Shown here in pieces: positions 39,901-52,200 of a DNA stretch of 64,000 nucleotides. Numbering within the stretch: the stretch's first letter is position 1; the number at the start of each line of letters is the position of its first letter. A program made the position numbers and the translations under genes. Origin of the DNA: Taenia hydatigena (lineage: Eukaryota; Platyhelminthes; Cestoda; Cyclophyllidea; Taeniidae); NCBI GenBank assembly GCA_036345935.2, contig JADWOT020001812.1:84352-148351 (forward strand), read 5' to 3'. The notes below the pieces were generated by a model, which ran no database searches, was not told where the DNA came from, and worked only from the letters and a program-made list of their open reading frames with translations.

Positions 39901-42014
39901 CTCTTCTTTATCTAGTTGTCACCAAAATTATGAAAGGAAGGGGAAGGTGGTAGAGCTTAACATCGATTTTTGCGTACTCTGAAGTACTATTTGTTTCGAA
40001 TTCTTATCATTCGACGTGTGTTGAATTCCATGCTAATTAGGTGGGCTTTGATTTGAAGTGTTTTACTTTTGATCACACAGCCAATCCTCCCACCCTTTGA
40101 GGTCATGTGACACATGGAGGGGCACGCGTTGCGCCCCACGTCCACCAAGTTATGCAGATACATCTGCCTTTTGTAGGCATTTCCTCATGTATATCATCAA
40201 CAAACTCGACACGAAATTTTACTGGTCAATTGAGTTTGCACACAATGTTGCTATTTTTTGCGTACCCTAATCTTATTGCTCCGGAGGTGTTATAGTTGTT
40301 GCTGTGATTCGCATGGCACTGACCGCTGTGCCATGAACCCGAAGGTGTCTGATTCTGCGTGTTACAGGATGGCGAAGATGCGGACAGACCAGATTTCAAA
40401 AGTCGGAGTATGCAGAAGCCTCAGACTGGCTAACTTGCTAACTGGCTGTAAACATCATCATCATTGCTCAGTCCTCGAGTTTTGTAATAGATGACCGCTC
40501 AGGGCTGTGGACGACTTTTCAAGCTTAAGCCGTAGATACCGCTGTGCTGACATGAATTCAAGTTTTGCGGCGATTAGTTGTCATCCTTCATGAGTCTGAC
40601 TCATTCCCATGACGGTCTCTGGAGGTATTTGTGCTCCATAGGAGACTTACGTGTAGAAGCTTTATCAACAACGCTGCGTTGACTTCTTCCCCATCAGAAG
40701 CTCTTTCCACAAGCAGTGATAAGAAGGGCTGCGAGTGAAGTAGTAGCAAGAGATGCCTTCACACCCACATCTTCAGATGCCGCCTTTCGAAACAACTCTT
40801 TCTTATTCATTCACGTTTGCCTTCCTATGCAGACAATCGACACAGTGGAGAACAATACTTTGACGCCTTGCATTTCTTTCAAGTTGACTCCTCACACTTC
40901 TCCTTTCCTCTCCTTCACTTTTAGTGCCCAACTATGTTATGCTTCTCAGTTAGGAAAATACGCTTATTACTTCATCTTGGTAGAATGTTTCCCTTGTTCT
41001 CCAAATCCAGTTAGGGCTTGGGGTTGGCTGCAGTGCCCACTGGTAGGGTGCTGGCTTGCGCCCTCTCGAAATGGAGCCAGAAGTCCGCAAGTTACAACTA
41101 GACCCAAGACACTGGTTGAGTAGATCATATTGTAGCACTTTATCACTTTTTGGAGCAAATATGGCACCAAGGAAAGGGACATCGCGGTGCCACAGTTAGC
41201 AGTCGCAGTATCATAGCATCTTCACAGATCAAAATGGAGCAAAAAAAAACATGTCTAGCCGAGAGGTGCCAAGTTTTGTGGAAATAGCTGCGAAAAACAA
41301 TGTAAACTAGCATCTATTCGTTTCACGAGGTGATAATGAAATCGACTTTTTAGAAGGGATTCGTGGAGATGTCGACACAAATATACCCACCGCACTTGTC
41401 AAAAAATTGAACTTCACATATTATTTAAAATGTGTTTCAGTAAAGCATTTGCATTACTAAAAACAGAATTTCGGAACCTTTCTAACCTAGCTTCAACAAT
41501 CAATAAAAATCTTGGCAGTTCGGTAACAGAGATTATATAGAAACCCTTAACTGACTCCAGTATGGTGAAAGACCGATCTTATTTGAGTCCATATGTTTAA
41601 AAAATATAAATTTAACCCGTTCGGGTGACAACTCGATTAATTTATCAGCTTTACCGCCTAATTGTTAATAGGTACAGTTACTTATGACTAACCCATCAAC
41701 CTCCATTAGTTTCGGGTTCAAGGCGACTTCCATCTGGAGAACAGCAAACAAATGCAGTTTGCAGCCAGACGATGAGACAAAAGTAGGAAGGTTTAAAAGG
41801 TAAATTAATCGTCATAATACAGGGTCACCTAGGCCAAAATTTAAAATCCACTTAACCCCTCTTCCTACTTCTTTAATAAATTGACACGGTTAAGACTCCC
41901 GAATCTTATTCATCTGACTCGTCATCTTAGACTTTATTGGCTCTCACGGTTTATAAATGCAGGAAGTAATTCAGTCATGGAAGTGGCGCAGAACTGTGTG
42001 GACACAATTTCATC
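33901..42014. other. Gene-free stretch
   Basis: I see no supportable gene in these 8 kb. The longest frames (119-135 codons, for example 35119-35487 and 40716-41123 on +) have no motif and overlap equally long frames on other strands. The 34-37 kb part is TG-rich. A weak tRNA-like stretch near 41.03-41.10 kb was not strong enough to call. Confidence 0.5.
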
Positions 42015-43774
42015 ATGTCCAACTTTACAGTGAGACAACTCCTGGACCTCCCCGATCCTGAGCAACCTCAACATCTGGCAATGCTGCAAGCAGACGGTAT
42101 TTTCTATCAAATAGCTCTAACACCCTTTACGTATTGCCTTGTTTGCATGCACTTGTACCCGAAGCTTTTGTACTTTATGTCGCTTTGCGTTTATCTGTTA
42201 CCATGAGTTGAAGCTGAACTCATTTGCTGTCCTTTGAAGCTGCCCTTATCTGTAGCCACAGTGGCATACTTACTGCAGAAGAAACACTACATCATTCAAT
42301 CAGGCCCATTTATTTTCTTATTCACACACCGGTCAGGGTTGGCTTTGGAGAATTGTTGTACAGGGCTTCTCACCGGTGGCATTGCGATTGTCAACCATCT
42401 TGAAGCCGTTCCAACGACCACGTATTTGCATCAGGCGAGCCAGCAGGGCTGAGGTCAAACATGACCCAATTGCGTACTCAAAACAGTACACTTGGTGTCA
42501 ATAAACCTCCGACGCAATTAAATGTGGAGATGACATGTTCTTATCCCACCCGCTTCGTTGTTACAAATGAATCGAATACGGAGGGCCAAGTTGTACTCGA
42601 GGGAAGGACAAACTCGAATCCCCAACAATTGGCCCTATCGGCTTTTTTGCCAACCATGCAACCGTCACAAAGGGAGATATAGATGGTCTCTGCTCTATCC
42701 CCTCCTTATACATTCGATACAGAGTAATGATGAGGACAACCAAACCCAGCTGAATTCTTCGCCACCAAAACGGCAAAAAATTGATGAGATCACTTCCAAT
42801 GAAGCAGATATCTTAGAGGCGACGCCTGTATTTCCACCACGCAGTACTCAATTCGCTGGCTCTTCAAAGCCTGAACTACAACAGACATCCTGCATCGATA
42901 TGTATTTACCTCCACACCACGATGGAAGCTCAGGTCAACCTCAATCTACTACCACTTTGCCGGCCTTCTTAATAACGAAACCACTCCTATTTGACACCCC
43001 GTCAACGGCCGTTCCCACCGCCAAGCACGTGCTGACAACCTTCAGCAAACGTTTCCACAATTCCAGATTTCTTTCCCCTCCGGCAACCTACTGACACCGG
43101 ATCCATGCCTGAATCAGCAAACTGCACTACAACGCCATCTGTAGAGCAAACTCAGATATGTCAGACAGCCGCAGGGTCTCCTTCAACCCGTACCAAATCG
43201 GCAAGATGATGAGATGATTCAACACCTCAATATGCAGGAACGCAAAGAACTGGCGCGTTGCACCGACTTGAAGGAGGCTTAGGTTAATCGAGCGATAGGG
43301 TGCTCAATGAACTCGTTTAATCTACAGCTATTAGTGTGTAGCGATCAATTGTCTACGATCGAGTCGTCTAGCTTCGTCATTCTTGTGACTTATCTGTTAG
43401 TTTATGGAGTGGTTCCGAAATCAGCGCTAAGGAACGAAGGTAGCCGATGGAAAAATGTCTGGCAACGAGACGTCTGTGGCACAGCCAAATATTCGTGACA
43501 TGGAGAGAAGCATCCCATCAACCGACTCGTGAGACAGCGGCCTCAGTGAAAGCTTCAGAACCACTGACAGCTCCCAATTGCAAAAGGAGCCTTAACAAAT
43601 AACAATGTGTTGTCGAGGCAAAAGCGGCGATTTAGGGCGCTAGCGGAGTGGTTGGAAAAAAAGCTTGCTGCTGTAACGGACCAAAAGCAAGATAGTGAAG
43701 ACGAGGATGTGAGGAAATATGCAGAGCTGACAAAGCGAGGTACTCGCCTTCTTTATGAAGTGTCTGCAAATTGA
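42015..43774 (+). pseudogene. NK2-class homeobox gene, copy A, decayed, three exons
   Basis: This is a relic of a homeodomain transcription factor. Exon 1 (42015-42096, donor GGTATTT) encodes MSNFTVRQLLDLPDP, close to the NK2 TN motif F-S-V-x-D-I-L-D-L-P that recruits co-repressors. Exon 2 (about 42557-43282) holds a Ser/Pro/Gln-rich middle (PPKRQKIDEITSNEAD, TKPLLFDTPS) and homeodomain helices 1-2: RRVSFNPYQI, then ERKELARCTDLKEA. The next codon, Gln44, is now TAG, and there is a stop and a frameshift between the helices. Exon 3 (43401-43774) opens inside helix 3, where W-F-x-N-x-R survives and Tyr54 is TAA. The C-terminal part follows, with a TGA, a frameshift and the ending LTKRGTRLLYEVSAN. 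AATAAA is at 43874. NK2 proteins pattern nervous system, gut and muscle; this copy cannot make one. Confidence 0.75.
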
Positions 43775-43887
43775 TCATAACCGTCTATCATTTAGTGGCT
43801 GTGATGTTAGTGTTTACTACTCTAACTGTTTTGCGGTGCTTGTAGCATGTTTTGATGGCAGCCATTTTTCCAAAATAAATATGTAAA

Positions 43888-44157
43888 TTGATACCAAGAA
43901 TGTGCCTGTCTGTGGTGGTGCATTTAATGTGCTCAGAGGAATTGCTGAAAGAATGCCGAATTTGAAGTTTGACTTCTCTCGTGCTCTCTACTCCAGCCTA
44001 GAAGTTGGTTTGATCTGTGCTGTGCCCTTGAAGTCTATTCACAAATGCAATGTGACAGCCACATTTCCCAACTTGTTACAGCAACCGTGTCAGTGGAATT
44101 TGTCGTGCTCATTGGATGCAGATTTAGCAGCTGTGCTCTCCCTTCTTATCCACTGAC
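43888..44157 (+). pseudogene. Gene fragment R2, shared with 33.65 kb
   Basis: It begins just after the poly(A) signal of homeobox copy A and reads open for about 85 codons to a TGA, starting NVPVCGGAFNVLRGIAERMP. It matches R1 at 33.70-33.86 kb. It lies between the tails of homeobox copies A and B. No domain is recognised, and it is not clearly part of the homeobox gene because copies B and C lack it. Confidence 0.4.
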
Positions 44158-45092
44158 GAATTAAACGCCGTCTCCTGTAACCTCAGTAGACGCGATCGGA
44201 ACAAGCCTAAGCCAAGGTCGTAAAGACTGCTGTGACTGAGACGTCAACGTGCAGCCCACTCCATCGTCGCACAGCGTGTTACTTCATCGGCTTGATTAGC
44301 ATTGCTTCTTTGAACCTCCGGTTGTTCCTGCAGATTCGAGGATGTTCCTCAGATGGAGTATTGAGTGACTCAGGTGATAGGTGGATGCAAACATCGAATT
44401 TTGCCGCGCAAAATGGGGACAACTGGACAAATTAAGCTGCTAAGGACAGATAATTTGTTGAGGCTGTGCTGCTGTGCTGTGCTTGTTGCGACTGAACGAA
44501 ACATGCTTCCAGACTACCCCTTCCATAATTTCTACCCATAGCTGCCTATTGGTGGGTGGGATCGTTGACGTAATTGTGCACTGATCAGAGGGATGCGTTT
44601 GCATGCTTGTGCGTTTACTCCGACCTTGCAGAAGAATAAGTCTTAGCAAAGACATGATTCAGAAGGCAAGTGCTAGCGTGATCAGCGATCAGACGGATAC
44701 TAATAGAACCAGGCTAAGGTGATGAGGCGTTGATTGTAAGGTACCCATCAAGCCAATTCGTCCATGCAAAAGGAAATTTAGGGAAGTGAATTGACCTATG
44801 TAACTTGGAAGTGACACGGAACATTACCGCCGACCGCTTTGATGGGCTAAGCGCAGTCACCGCTTATGCGTGTGGTACATCGAACTCTATGGGCTCTCAC
44901 CTCCAAACAATTCATTTTAGCGACTTTTAACTCCACACATGGCTCCCCACGAGAACATCTTTGCAACACTATTTATTTATTTTCAAAAAATTAAGGTGCA
45001 CAAAATGACTGTCATTACGACCTGATATCAGAACCACAAATCAGTTGGAACAGCAAAATACCAACATCATAGCCACTTCATGAAAGCCATTG

Positions 45093-46417
45093 TCAGTCCA
45101 CAGATGCGCCATAGAGAAAGCAATAACTCGATATCCTTGATATCCTCGTCTTCATCATCCTGCTTTTGATCTGTTTTAGCACGGTGATTTTCGAGCGACC
45201 TTGTCAGCGCCTTGAACTACCGCTTTGCCTCGGCAACATATCACTACCTTCGCTCGAAGGGGCTTGCTTCAATGGTGAAACTGTTTATTGGGCTTCTTGT
45301 TGGGATTGGGAGCTCTCAGCTGTTCCAAAGCCTTCTTCGAGGCCGCTGTCCTACGAGTCGGTTGATGGGGTGCTTCTCTCCATGGGACAAACCCTTGGCT
45401 GTATTACGGGCGTCTCATTGCTAGAAATTTCGCACCGATCCCCCCTACTTTGTAGCGGTGATTCTGGAGTCACATTCTACCTTAACAGAAAAGTCAAAAT
45501 TATGACCATTTTTGACGACTCAATCGTTGACAATCAACCGCTACACACTAACAGCTCTAACACACTAACAGCAAGCTCTTTTAACACCTTAATGCTTGAC
45601 CAACCTGAGTTTCCTTAAAGTTGATGCGATGTGTCGGTTCTTCGCGTTCATGCATGTTGATGTAGTTTTCCTTGTTGGAGGCACTTTATCATCTCATCAA
45701 TTTGGTACGGAGTAAAGAAAATCTTGCGTCTACCTTGTCTTTGTGCCTCAGGTAGTGTTTTGCATGCCTGAGAAGTTTGCTGAATCAGGCATGGATACAG
45801 TGGCAGCAAGTTGCTGGAGAAGGTAATCTAGAATTGAGGGGACGTTTGCCAAAAGTTGATGGCACGTGCTTGGCGGTGAGAACGATGGCTGCACCTGTGC
45901 TTGTAGCAGATGCTGACGTAAATTTGACGAGGTGTCAAATAGGAGTGGATTTGATGTTGGGAAGATCGGTATCACAGTAGTAGTTTGATGTTGACTCGAA
46001 ATCCCACCTTGCTGTGGGGGTAAAGATACGCCAATGCAGGATGTCCGCCGTAGTGCAGACTTTGGAGGGCTAGCGAAGTAAGGACTCTGTGGGAGAAATG
46101 CAGGCATTGCCAATAGGATAACTGATTCATCATAAGTAACCGCACCAATTTTTAGCCTTTCGGTGGCAAATGATTCAGTTGGGTTCGTTTGTCTTCATCA
46201 ATGTTCTGTGGCGATTAAATAAGGATGGAATTTAGTCTTGGAAATATTGGAGACTTAGCCAGTGCAGAGACCGCTTCTTTTATCTTTTGTGTCGTTGGAG
46301 GTGTTGCTTTCTCCACTTGCTATTGTACGACTGGTAACACAGCCACTGAGGCTAATTGTTGAGGATCCGTGTTCACCTCTTTCTCGGGTACAACTGGACA
46401 TTTCGCATTAGGCGCAC
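45093..46417 (-). pseudogene. NK2-class homeobox gene, copy B, decayed, two exons
   Basis: This copy lies in inverted orientation to A. Exon 2 runs from 46417, after a strong acceptor TTTATTTTCACAG, to 45605. It carries NTDPQQLAS, DEDKRTQLNHLPPKG, the middle region (PKSALRRTSCIGVSLPP, NPLLFDTSS) and a homeodomain reading RRKIFFTPYQIDEMIKCLQQ, then, one frame over, ENYINMHEREEPTHRINF and KETQ at the donor. Exon 3 (45480-45093) resumes helix 3: Trp48 is TGA, Phe49 is Leu, and QNHRYK is intact, the string with Tyr54 that marks the NK2 class. The C-terminal part keeps CPMERSTPSTDS, then TAG, DSGLEE and a frameshift. Two TTTATT words at 44972-44981 give AATAAA on the gene strand. No exon 1 was found upstream. 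Several stops and indels make it a pseudogene. Confidence 0.78.
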
Positions 46418-47545
46418 CTGTGAAAATAAAGTGAGTGGAACAGGAACATGTGCATCTGCATGTAAGTAGATGTCATCACCTCAATGTCTGCAATGAGATA
46501 ACCAAAGCTTTAATTCTTTTGCCATACACGATAATGGATGTCTCAATCCCTCTGACTGAAGCATCAGCGAATGGACTAATCCAAAATTTTTGGCTCATTT
46601 TACCGTCAAGAAACAGTTGTATTTAACCAATAGTTTGGTTAACATCTGTAAAGTGTGTTACGGTCGAAGACGCCTCCAAGATGCTTTTAGTAAAACGTAA
46701 ATCGACCAGTCTAAATGTTGACGTGATCATGGCTGGCGCGCTTTATTTAAAGATCGGTGTTTCAGATGCCTGCAAGCACAAAACACTTTTCTTTCCAACT
46801 ATTCGAAAGTTGCACTCGATCGCTGATTATCATACATCCTGGATGATGGTGTTACCCAATCCCCCCGCCTTTATTCCTCTCCACTCCCGTTTCCAGCAGG
46901 ATTAGGCTCCACGCAGATCCCTTCTCAGGTAGCCCCTGCGAAATACCCACTAGACAATTACAGATTGGCCGTGTCTCCTTCGCGCACTCTTTGCATTTGC
47001 ATGTCATGCCGTCCTCTCAGAAGTCCACCATTTATCGCCTCTCTGGCTGGTGAACTCAGTAGCATCAGGGAAGAAGTACGCATATTGCCAAGTTACGACG
47101 CAGTGATCATCATCTGACTAGGAGTCCATTTCCACCAATTGCATATTTGACTAGTGATGTGGTTCTTTCCTGTAATTCATGACCATTCAAAGTGTTCATT
47201 GAAGGCGGTTTACCACGTATCTGCCATTATATGCGACGGTTTTCGCGCATGCCGTTATTGTGAGGATTTTTGGGGGACCTAGGCACTATCACTAGGTTTA
47301 CAGGCACCGAGGTGTTGTCACCCTACTGCCCAATGATGACGAAGATGTGGGTCAAGAGGACAGTCCTTATTGCTGATCTTGTGCGAGCAAAGTCATTTAT
47401 AAAGATAGCGGTACTGGCTTATAAAGGCGGTTAACCCGACGTGATTCTTTTCCTCTCCTTCATTCACGTGTGCATTCACCTCATTTCCTCTTACCTATGA
47501 GGCTACTCTTTCCCGAAAAAATAAAATGCTAGTGAAAAGTTATCG
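46418..47545. other. Gene-free stretch between homeobox copy B and the kinase relic
   Basis: I searched this interval for the TN-motif exon expected upstream of copy B and did not find it. Nothing else is supportable. Confidence 0.5.
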
Positions 47546-48586
47546 GTGCCTTATTTTTCGTTTACCTTAGCTCCTCTCATTACACCTCATCCCACATTTG
47601 TCTATGAGGTGGTCTACACAAGCAGATGTGGCGAATTCGCGACGACCATGACCCGCGCATTAAAACGGTTCTACCTGCGAAACAGCCCTGCTGTTCGGTG
47701 CGCTCTTCGAGAGCACCACATTCTAGTGAGACTTGCCAGACTGGAAAGGCAGTCACCATTTTTAGCTACTCTGATTGAAAGCTGTCGAATCCGTCGGGCT
47801 CCCGCCTTTGTGCTGCGCAAAGGAAGTGGATTCGACCTGCGGGATCTAGTCTCTAATGTTGGCTACCTCGGTGAGAATGACTCGCGATTTTACGTTTGTG
47901 GTCTGGAGCACCTTCACGCCATGCGCATCGTCCACTTAGACTTCAAACCAAATGATGTGCTTATTGCTTATTCAGACCACATTTTTACTAGGGACTTCGT
48001 CCACTCATACGACATGTCTCAAGAGGCGACATCTCCCAAAAAGACGGACTTCACCGGAGCACTCTTCTTTATGGCGCCTGAGGTGAGGAATAAGTAGGCA
48101 ATCACGACGAAGGCGGATGTGTAGAGCCTAGGCATTCTCGTTGCCTGCATCATGTACGGTCATGACACTGCACACGATTGGCTGCATATACGTGGGTTCA
48201 TGACAGGTAGTTCGCCTAATGTGTCCGCACCTCTTAGCGAATTCTTCGAAGCCTGTCTCACACAAAATAATAAGAAGCGTTTAAGCATTGATGGTGTGAA
48301 GTGTCTTGATTTCTTCAAAGACGTCAACTGGAAGGAAGTGGTGGCTTGCAAGTTGAAACCACCTTACCATCCCTCCGAGTTGGAAGTGTCTGCAGCTAAG
48401 AAAAAATACAACGTCAACCCCTTCGACCCTCTGCTGGTCGCTGCTGCTTACGATGCACACATGCCACTGATAGAGGGACGTCTTCGAGACATTCGTGACA
48501 GGCATGGTGTGCGTCGGTTGATGGCGGTGTCACCGAGCTACCAGGATCTGGCACAGGCTAAACTAACAGATGAGAGGATTGATTAG
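47546..48586 (+). pseudogene. AGC-like Ser/Thr protein kinase, intronless, two in-frame stops
   Basis: One frame runs for about 347 codons, interrupted by TAG at 48095 and 48122. Kinase landmarks appear in order: a degraded Gly-rich loop (RCGEF, residues 27-31), the ATP-site Lys in RALKR (40), a helix C-like Glu near 56, GLEHLHAMRIVHLDFKPND (119-137, HRD changed to HLD), DFV in place of DFG (150-152) and FFMAPEV. After the stops come SLGILVACIM, RLSIDGVK and an AGC-type tail, FFKDVNWKEVV then KPPYHPSE. The second stop sits where a Trp is usual (ADV-Trp-SLG). A few residues before GLEHLH seem deleted. The lack of introns suggests an mRNA-derived copy. The lost catalytic residues and stops mean it is inactive as an enzyme. 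The N-terminal start is unknown; the frame opens on GTG. Confidence 0.75.
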
Positions 48587-48876
48587 CTCCTCGCCAGCTT
48601 CGATTTTATTAATTCTTACCTCCGCCATTCACACTGCAGATGTCACCGATGGCAGACCAATTCAGACTTGAACTTTTGCTCATCCACTTGCGATTTGCGG
48701 CCCAAGTGGTGTCAATCGCTCTTTTTTCTTGTGTGCATATGTGGATTCCTCATCTGGTCGAAATGCGCGCATTTCTTTGACTAGCATTTTCCACTTACGA
48801 ATCCACAGGGATTGTCTGGAGGAAGTCAAAGCGTCAATTTGTGTAGGCTCGATCCTCTTAGCTTGGAATACTAGAT

Positions 48877-49285
48877 TTTTCTGACAACGAGGCATTTGTA
48901 ACACAGCCAAATGTTCGTGACATGAAGAGAAGCGTTCCATCGACTGACTTGTGGGGCAGCAGCCTCAGTGAAAGCTTTGGAGAAGGCAATGATATGTTGC
49001 CGAGGCACAAGCAGCAATTTAGGGCGCTGGCGGAGGGGTTCGAAAATAAGCTTGCTGCTAGAACAGACCAAATGTAGGATGATGAAGAGAAGGATATGAG
49101 GAAATATGTAGAGCTGACAAAGCGAGTCATTCGCTTCCCCTATGAAGAGTCTGCAGACTGACTTCAACTGTCTTTCATGAAGCAGCTGTGATGTTAATGT
49201 ATACTGCTCTAACTATTTTGTGGTCTCCATGGCATGTTTCGATGGCGGCTATTTTGTAGACCTTGGTTTTTTAAAAATAAATAAT
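48877..49285 (+). pseudogene. NK2-class homeobox gene, copy C, last exon only
   Basis: This aligns with exon 3 of copies A and B, starting after helix 3. It reads SDNEAFVTQPNVRDMKRSVP, STDLWGSSLSESFGEG, then HKQQFRALAEGFENKLAA and MRKYVELTKRVIRF, ending ESAD with TGA at 49159. One in-frame TAG follows DQM; otherwise the frame is intact, making it the best preserved C-terminal exon of the three. The 3' untranslated region is also shared (ACTGCTCTAACTATTTTGTG), with AATAAA at 49276. The homeodomain helix 3 expected just upstream is missing. It lies 290 bases past the kinase relic. Confidence 0.7.
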
Positions 49286-52200
49286 TCAATTGATGTCATT
49301 CAAAAGATGTTTTATGGGACCCATGCGTGAAGTTGGAAGTTGCTGAAATAAATTGTTTGGAAGGCACTCCAAGTCGAACGTTCATATTCTATGCAGAAAC
49401 AATTCACTTTAAACTCATTTTCGAGCTGTAAAACGCAATGAAAATGGCCTGTGGTTGAGTCATAGGCGCTTACAGCAGATGTTGCCATCCTGTTAATGTG
49501 AAAGGTCAGCTAGTTATGTTTGGTGCAAATACGGTCAATCGATTTGTTTGCAACTAATTTCTATTTGCGTCACAGCTGAGATTGAACCTTCAAGGGTTTC
49601 AGGTCAGGTGTAGGACACGGTTCAACATCACACGCAGATCCTGTTTTAGATGACCGAATTGTAGCCAATCAAAGGTCTAATGGATGATTATGATTATGCT
49701 ATTGGATTCGAAATAGTTATCCATGGAAGACAAACGTGACCATGGAAGCAAGAAGGGATGTGAATGTTGTGCCATTCCTTCAGAGACATGGGAGTCCACT
49801 CAACCCAGCATCGTCATTTGTCCTCCTCTACATCTTCCTCTCTCAGCAGAGCAATGTGCTGCCTCGCTTCTACCGCTTTAGAGGTGAGAGTCCACACAAG
49901 TCGATGTATCACACACGGAAGCGATGACGGCGCTAAACCTATCGAAGCGGTCAGTCATAATGTGTAGTAGAGTTTGGTCCACGTTTTATGTCACTTTCAA
50001 GGTCCACGGGTCAGTTCACTTCCAGAAATCCCCTTTCACAGTACCTCACAATCAACGTCTCATAAGCCCTAAATTACCTTTTTCACATGTGGAAACTGAT
50101 CTCGTTGCCAACACGCAACTCAACGCTGCTTCGACCGACCTTTCTCCTACCCAAAATGCCCATGAATTGGTATCAACTGAACTGGGTCATAGCATATGAA
50201 GCTGCAAGGGAGAGGGATAGCAAAAGATCGAGAAAAAACGAACAATTCCTGTCGAGAGAAAGAACACCCCAATCTTTCATCATTACGCGCTTATCTTTTC
50301 GGAAGGGTGGGACGAACTTAGACATGACATGTAGAACATTTTTGACATGGCCTCAATCACCACTCATTTACTCAGCTGATTCATCATTCGACTGCAGATG
50401 GTAGAGCATGGAGTGTTACCACTAATCGCCTACGGGGTAAACGCTTTCATGGTATGAGTTCTGAGGCCACATCGAGCTGTAAAAGGAGTACAAAAGTAGC
50501 CTCTATTAGTGACCATTATCCAGCATTGCATAACCACTTCCCTAGAGCCAATCAAAACCATCTTCAATGGACAGCCAACAGCCTACTCTAAACGGATCGC
50601 ACTTTCTTTGGCTAAAGCATATGCTGCTTCAGGTCGGCGGTCTTAAGAGAATTAAAGGGCACGCCTAATTCCTACCCATAACTGTTATCAAGCTGGACGA
50701 AACTCAAACCCTAATAAAGTGATTAAGAGAGAACAGCGACGTGCTATTTCGATAACGTTTTTGATGCGCGTAAGTGCTAATGGCCGGCGCGACTAATTTG
50801 TGAGTTTCTGCTTTCGTCATCAACCGCTACGTGATAACTGACTGCGTATGTCGGATGCGCGACGAGGTCTCTAAACCATGCTGGTAAGCTCTGGTCCCCC
50901 ATCTATGCGACAGTAATTTTTTTTAATTTTTTTCTTTCAACCATTGTTGTTGTCAGTATCGCGAAATAGTGCAGTGGAAATGATGTCTGCAAAATAAAAT
51001 TGTAAGCTACTAACTGCGGTATTAAAAAAATAGAAGAGAAGGAATCGAAAATAAACGCAATCGACGTCACACTGATTCGATAGAGCAGGATCCAAAAAAC
51101 GCTTCCATCACTTTCGCTGCAACACTGGTGCCTGGTGTATCATCTGAGCGACAAATGAGGTGTCTTTCGCTTAAAACGATGTGCGAATAAGTAGCATAGG
51201 CACTGATTTTCTGGCTTCACAAATTGTCGTTAAATCTTTCCATTTTCTTTAAGGTGCGTCCTTTTAAAGATCAAAGGTAAAAACCAACTTGAGCTTATCA
51301 AAAAGTGAAGCACGTATTTGTAACTAGAGGTGAATGGTGGAAACAAAGAATGTAAAAGGCCTTGCTATGATGATGAAAGCAATGCCGGTCGAATTTCGGG
51401 CCAGCAGGGTCCAACATTTATGGGAAATGCATCAATGAGTAGCTTATGCACTGGTTTTTAAGCTCCATGACTTGAATTTTAAGCTGTCAAAAATATCAAA
51501 ATACGGCTCACTTTTGCCGAAATCGAGACTTTGGGTAGCGATGGATCCAAATTAACCAACGAGGTGGGAAGCGGTTATCGGTGATGATCTCGAAAACGAT
51601 GAGCGATTTCACTAACGTAAAGACTTTTTACACTTAGCAAAACATGCAATTGGCGTTTGACATGAGCCTTGAAGATTACAAACATCATGCGCATTTCAAT
51701 CTCAAAAATACGTGATGTGCTGCATTTAACAGATAGGACAAAACGATTAAGTTTCATAAACATTTTTGGAACGAATTTTGTCACCACATCTAGTAAATTT
51801 TTTTCTATTTCTATGTCATTTGATTTTTGTTGTCAAAGTGCGACAACAACGTCTCTTATCCATTCAGGTACAGCTTACATTAATTATCGTTTGACAATGC
51901 CATATCGCATGCTAGGCGCCTCTTTGCTCGAATCTGTACCTTTAAAATGATATGGCAAGTAAAAGTAATCTTGGCTACATCAAAACCGTATATAGCCTAC
52001 GCATTTTGAAGTGGTGATTCGCAAATAGAAAACGTGCAACAGGTCAAAACACAAGAGGAGGCAACACGATGTTTCGATCAACTGGAGCTCAACAAACATG
52101 TAGAACACAATGTGTGCACTAAACGTTAGACTACATAGCATCCCATCTAGTGTGCTCTGAAGAGGGCACCGAAGCCATCAAGCAATTAGACATCGAATGT

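Noticed and set aside
41020..41110. tRNA-like stretch with GCCCACTGGTAGGG and a TCGAAAT word
   Set aside because: Box spacing is far too short for a tRNA and the arms do not pair; at best an old SINE trace.
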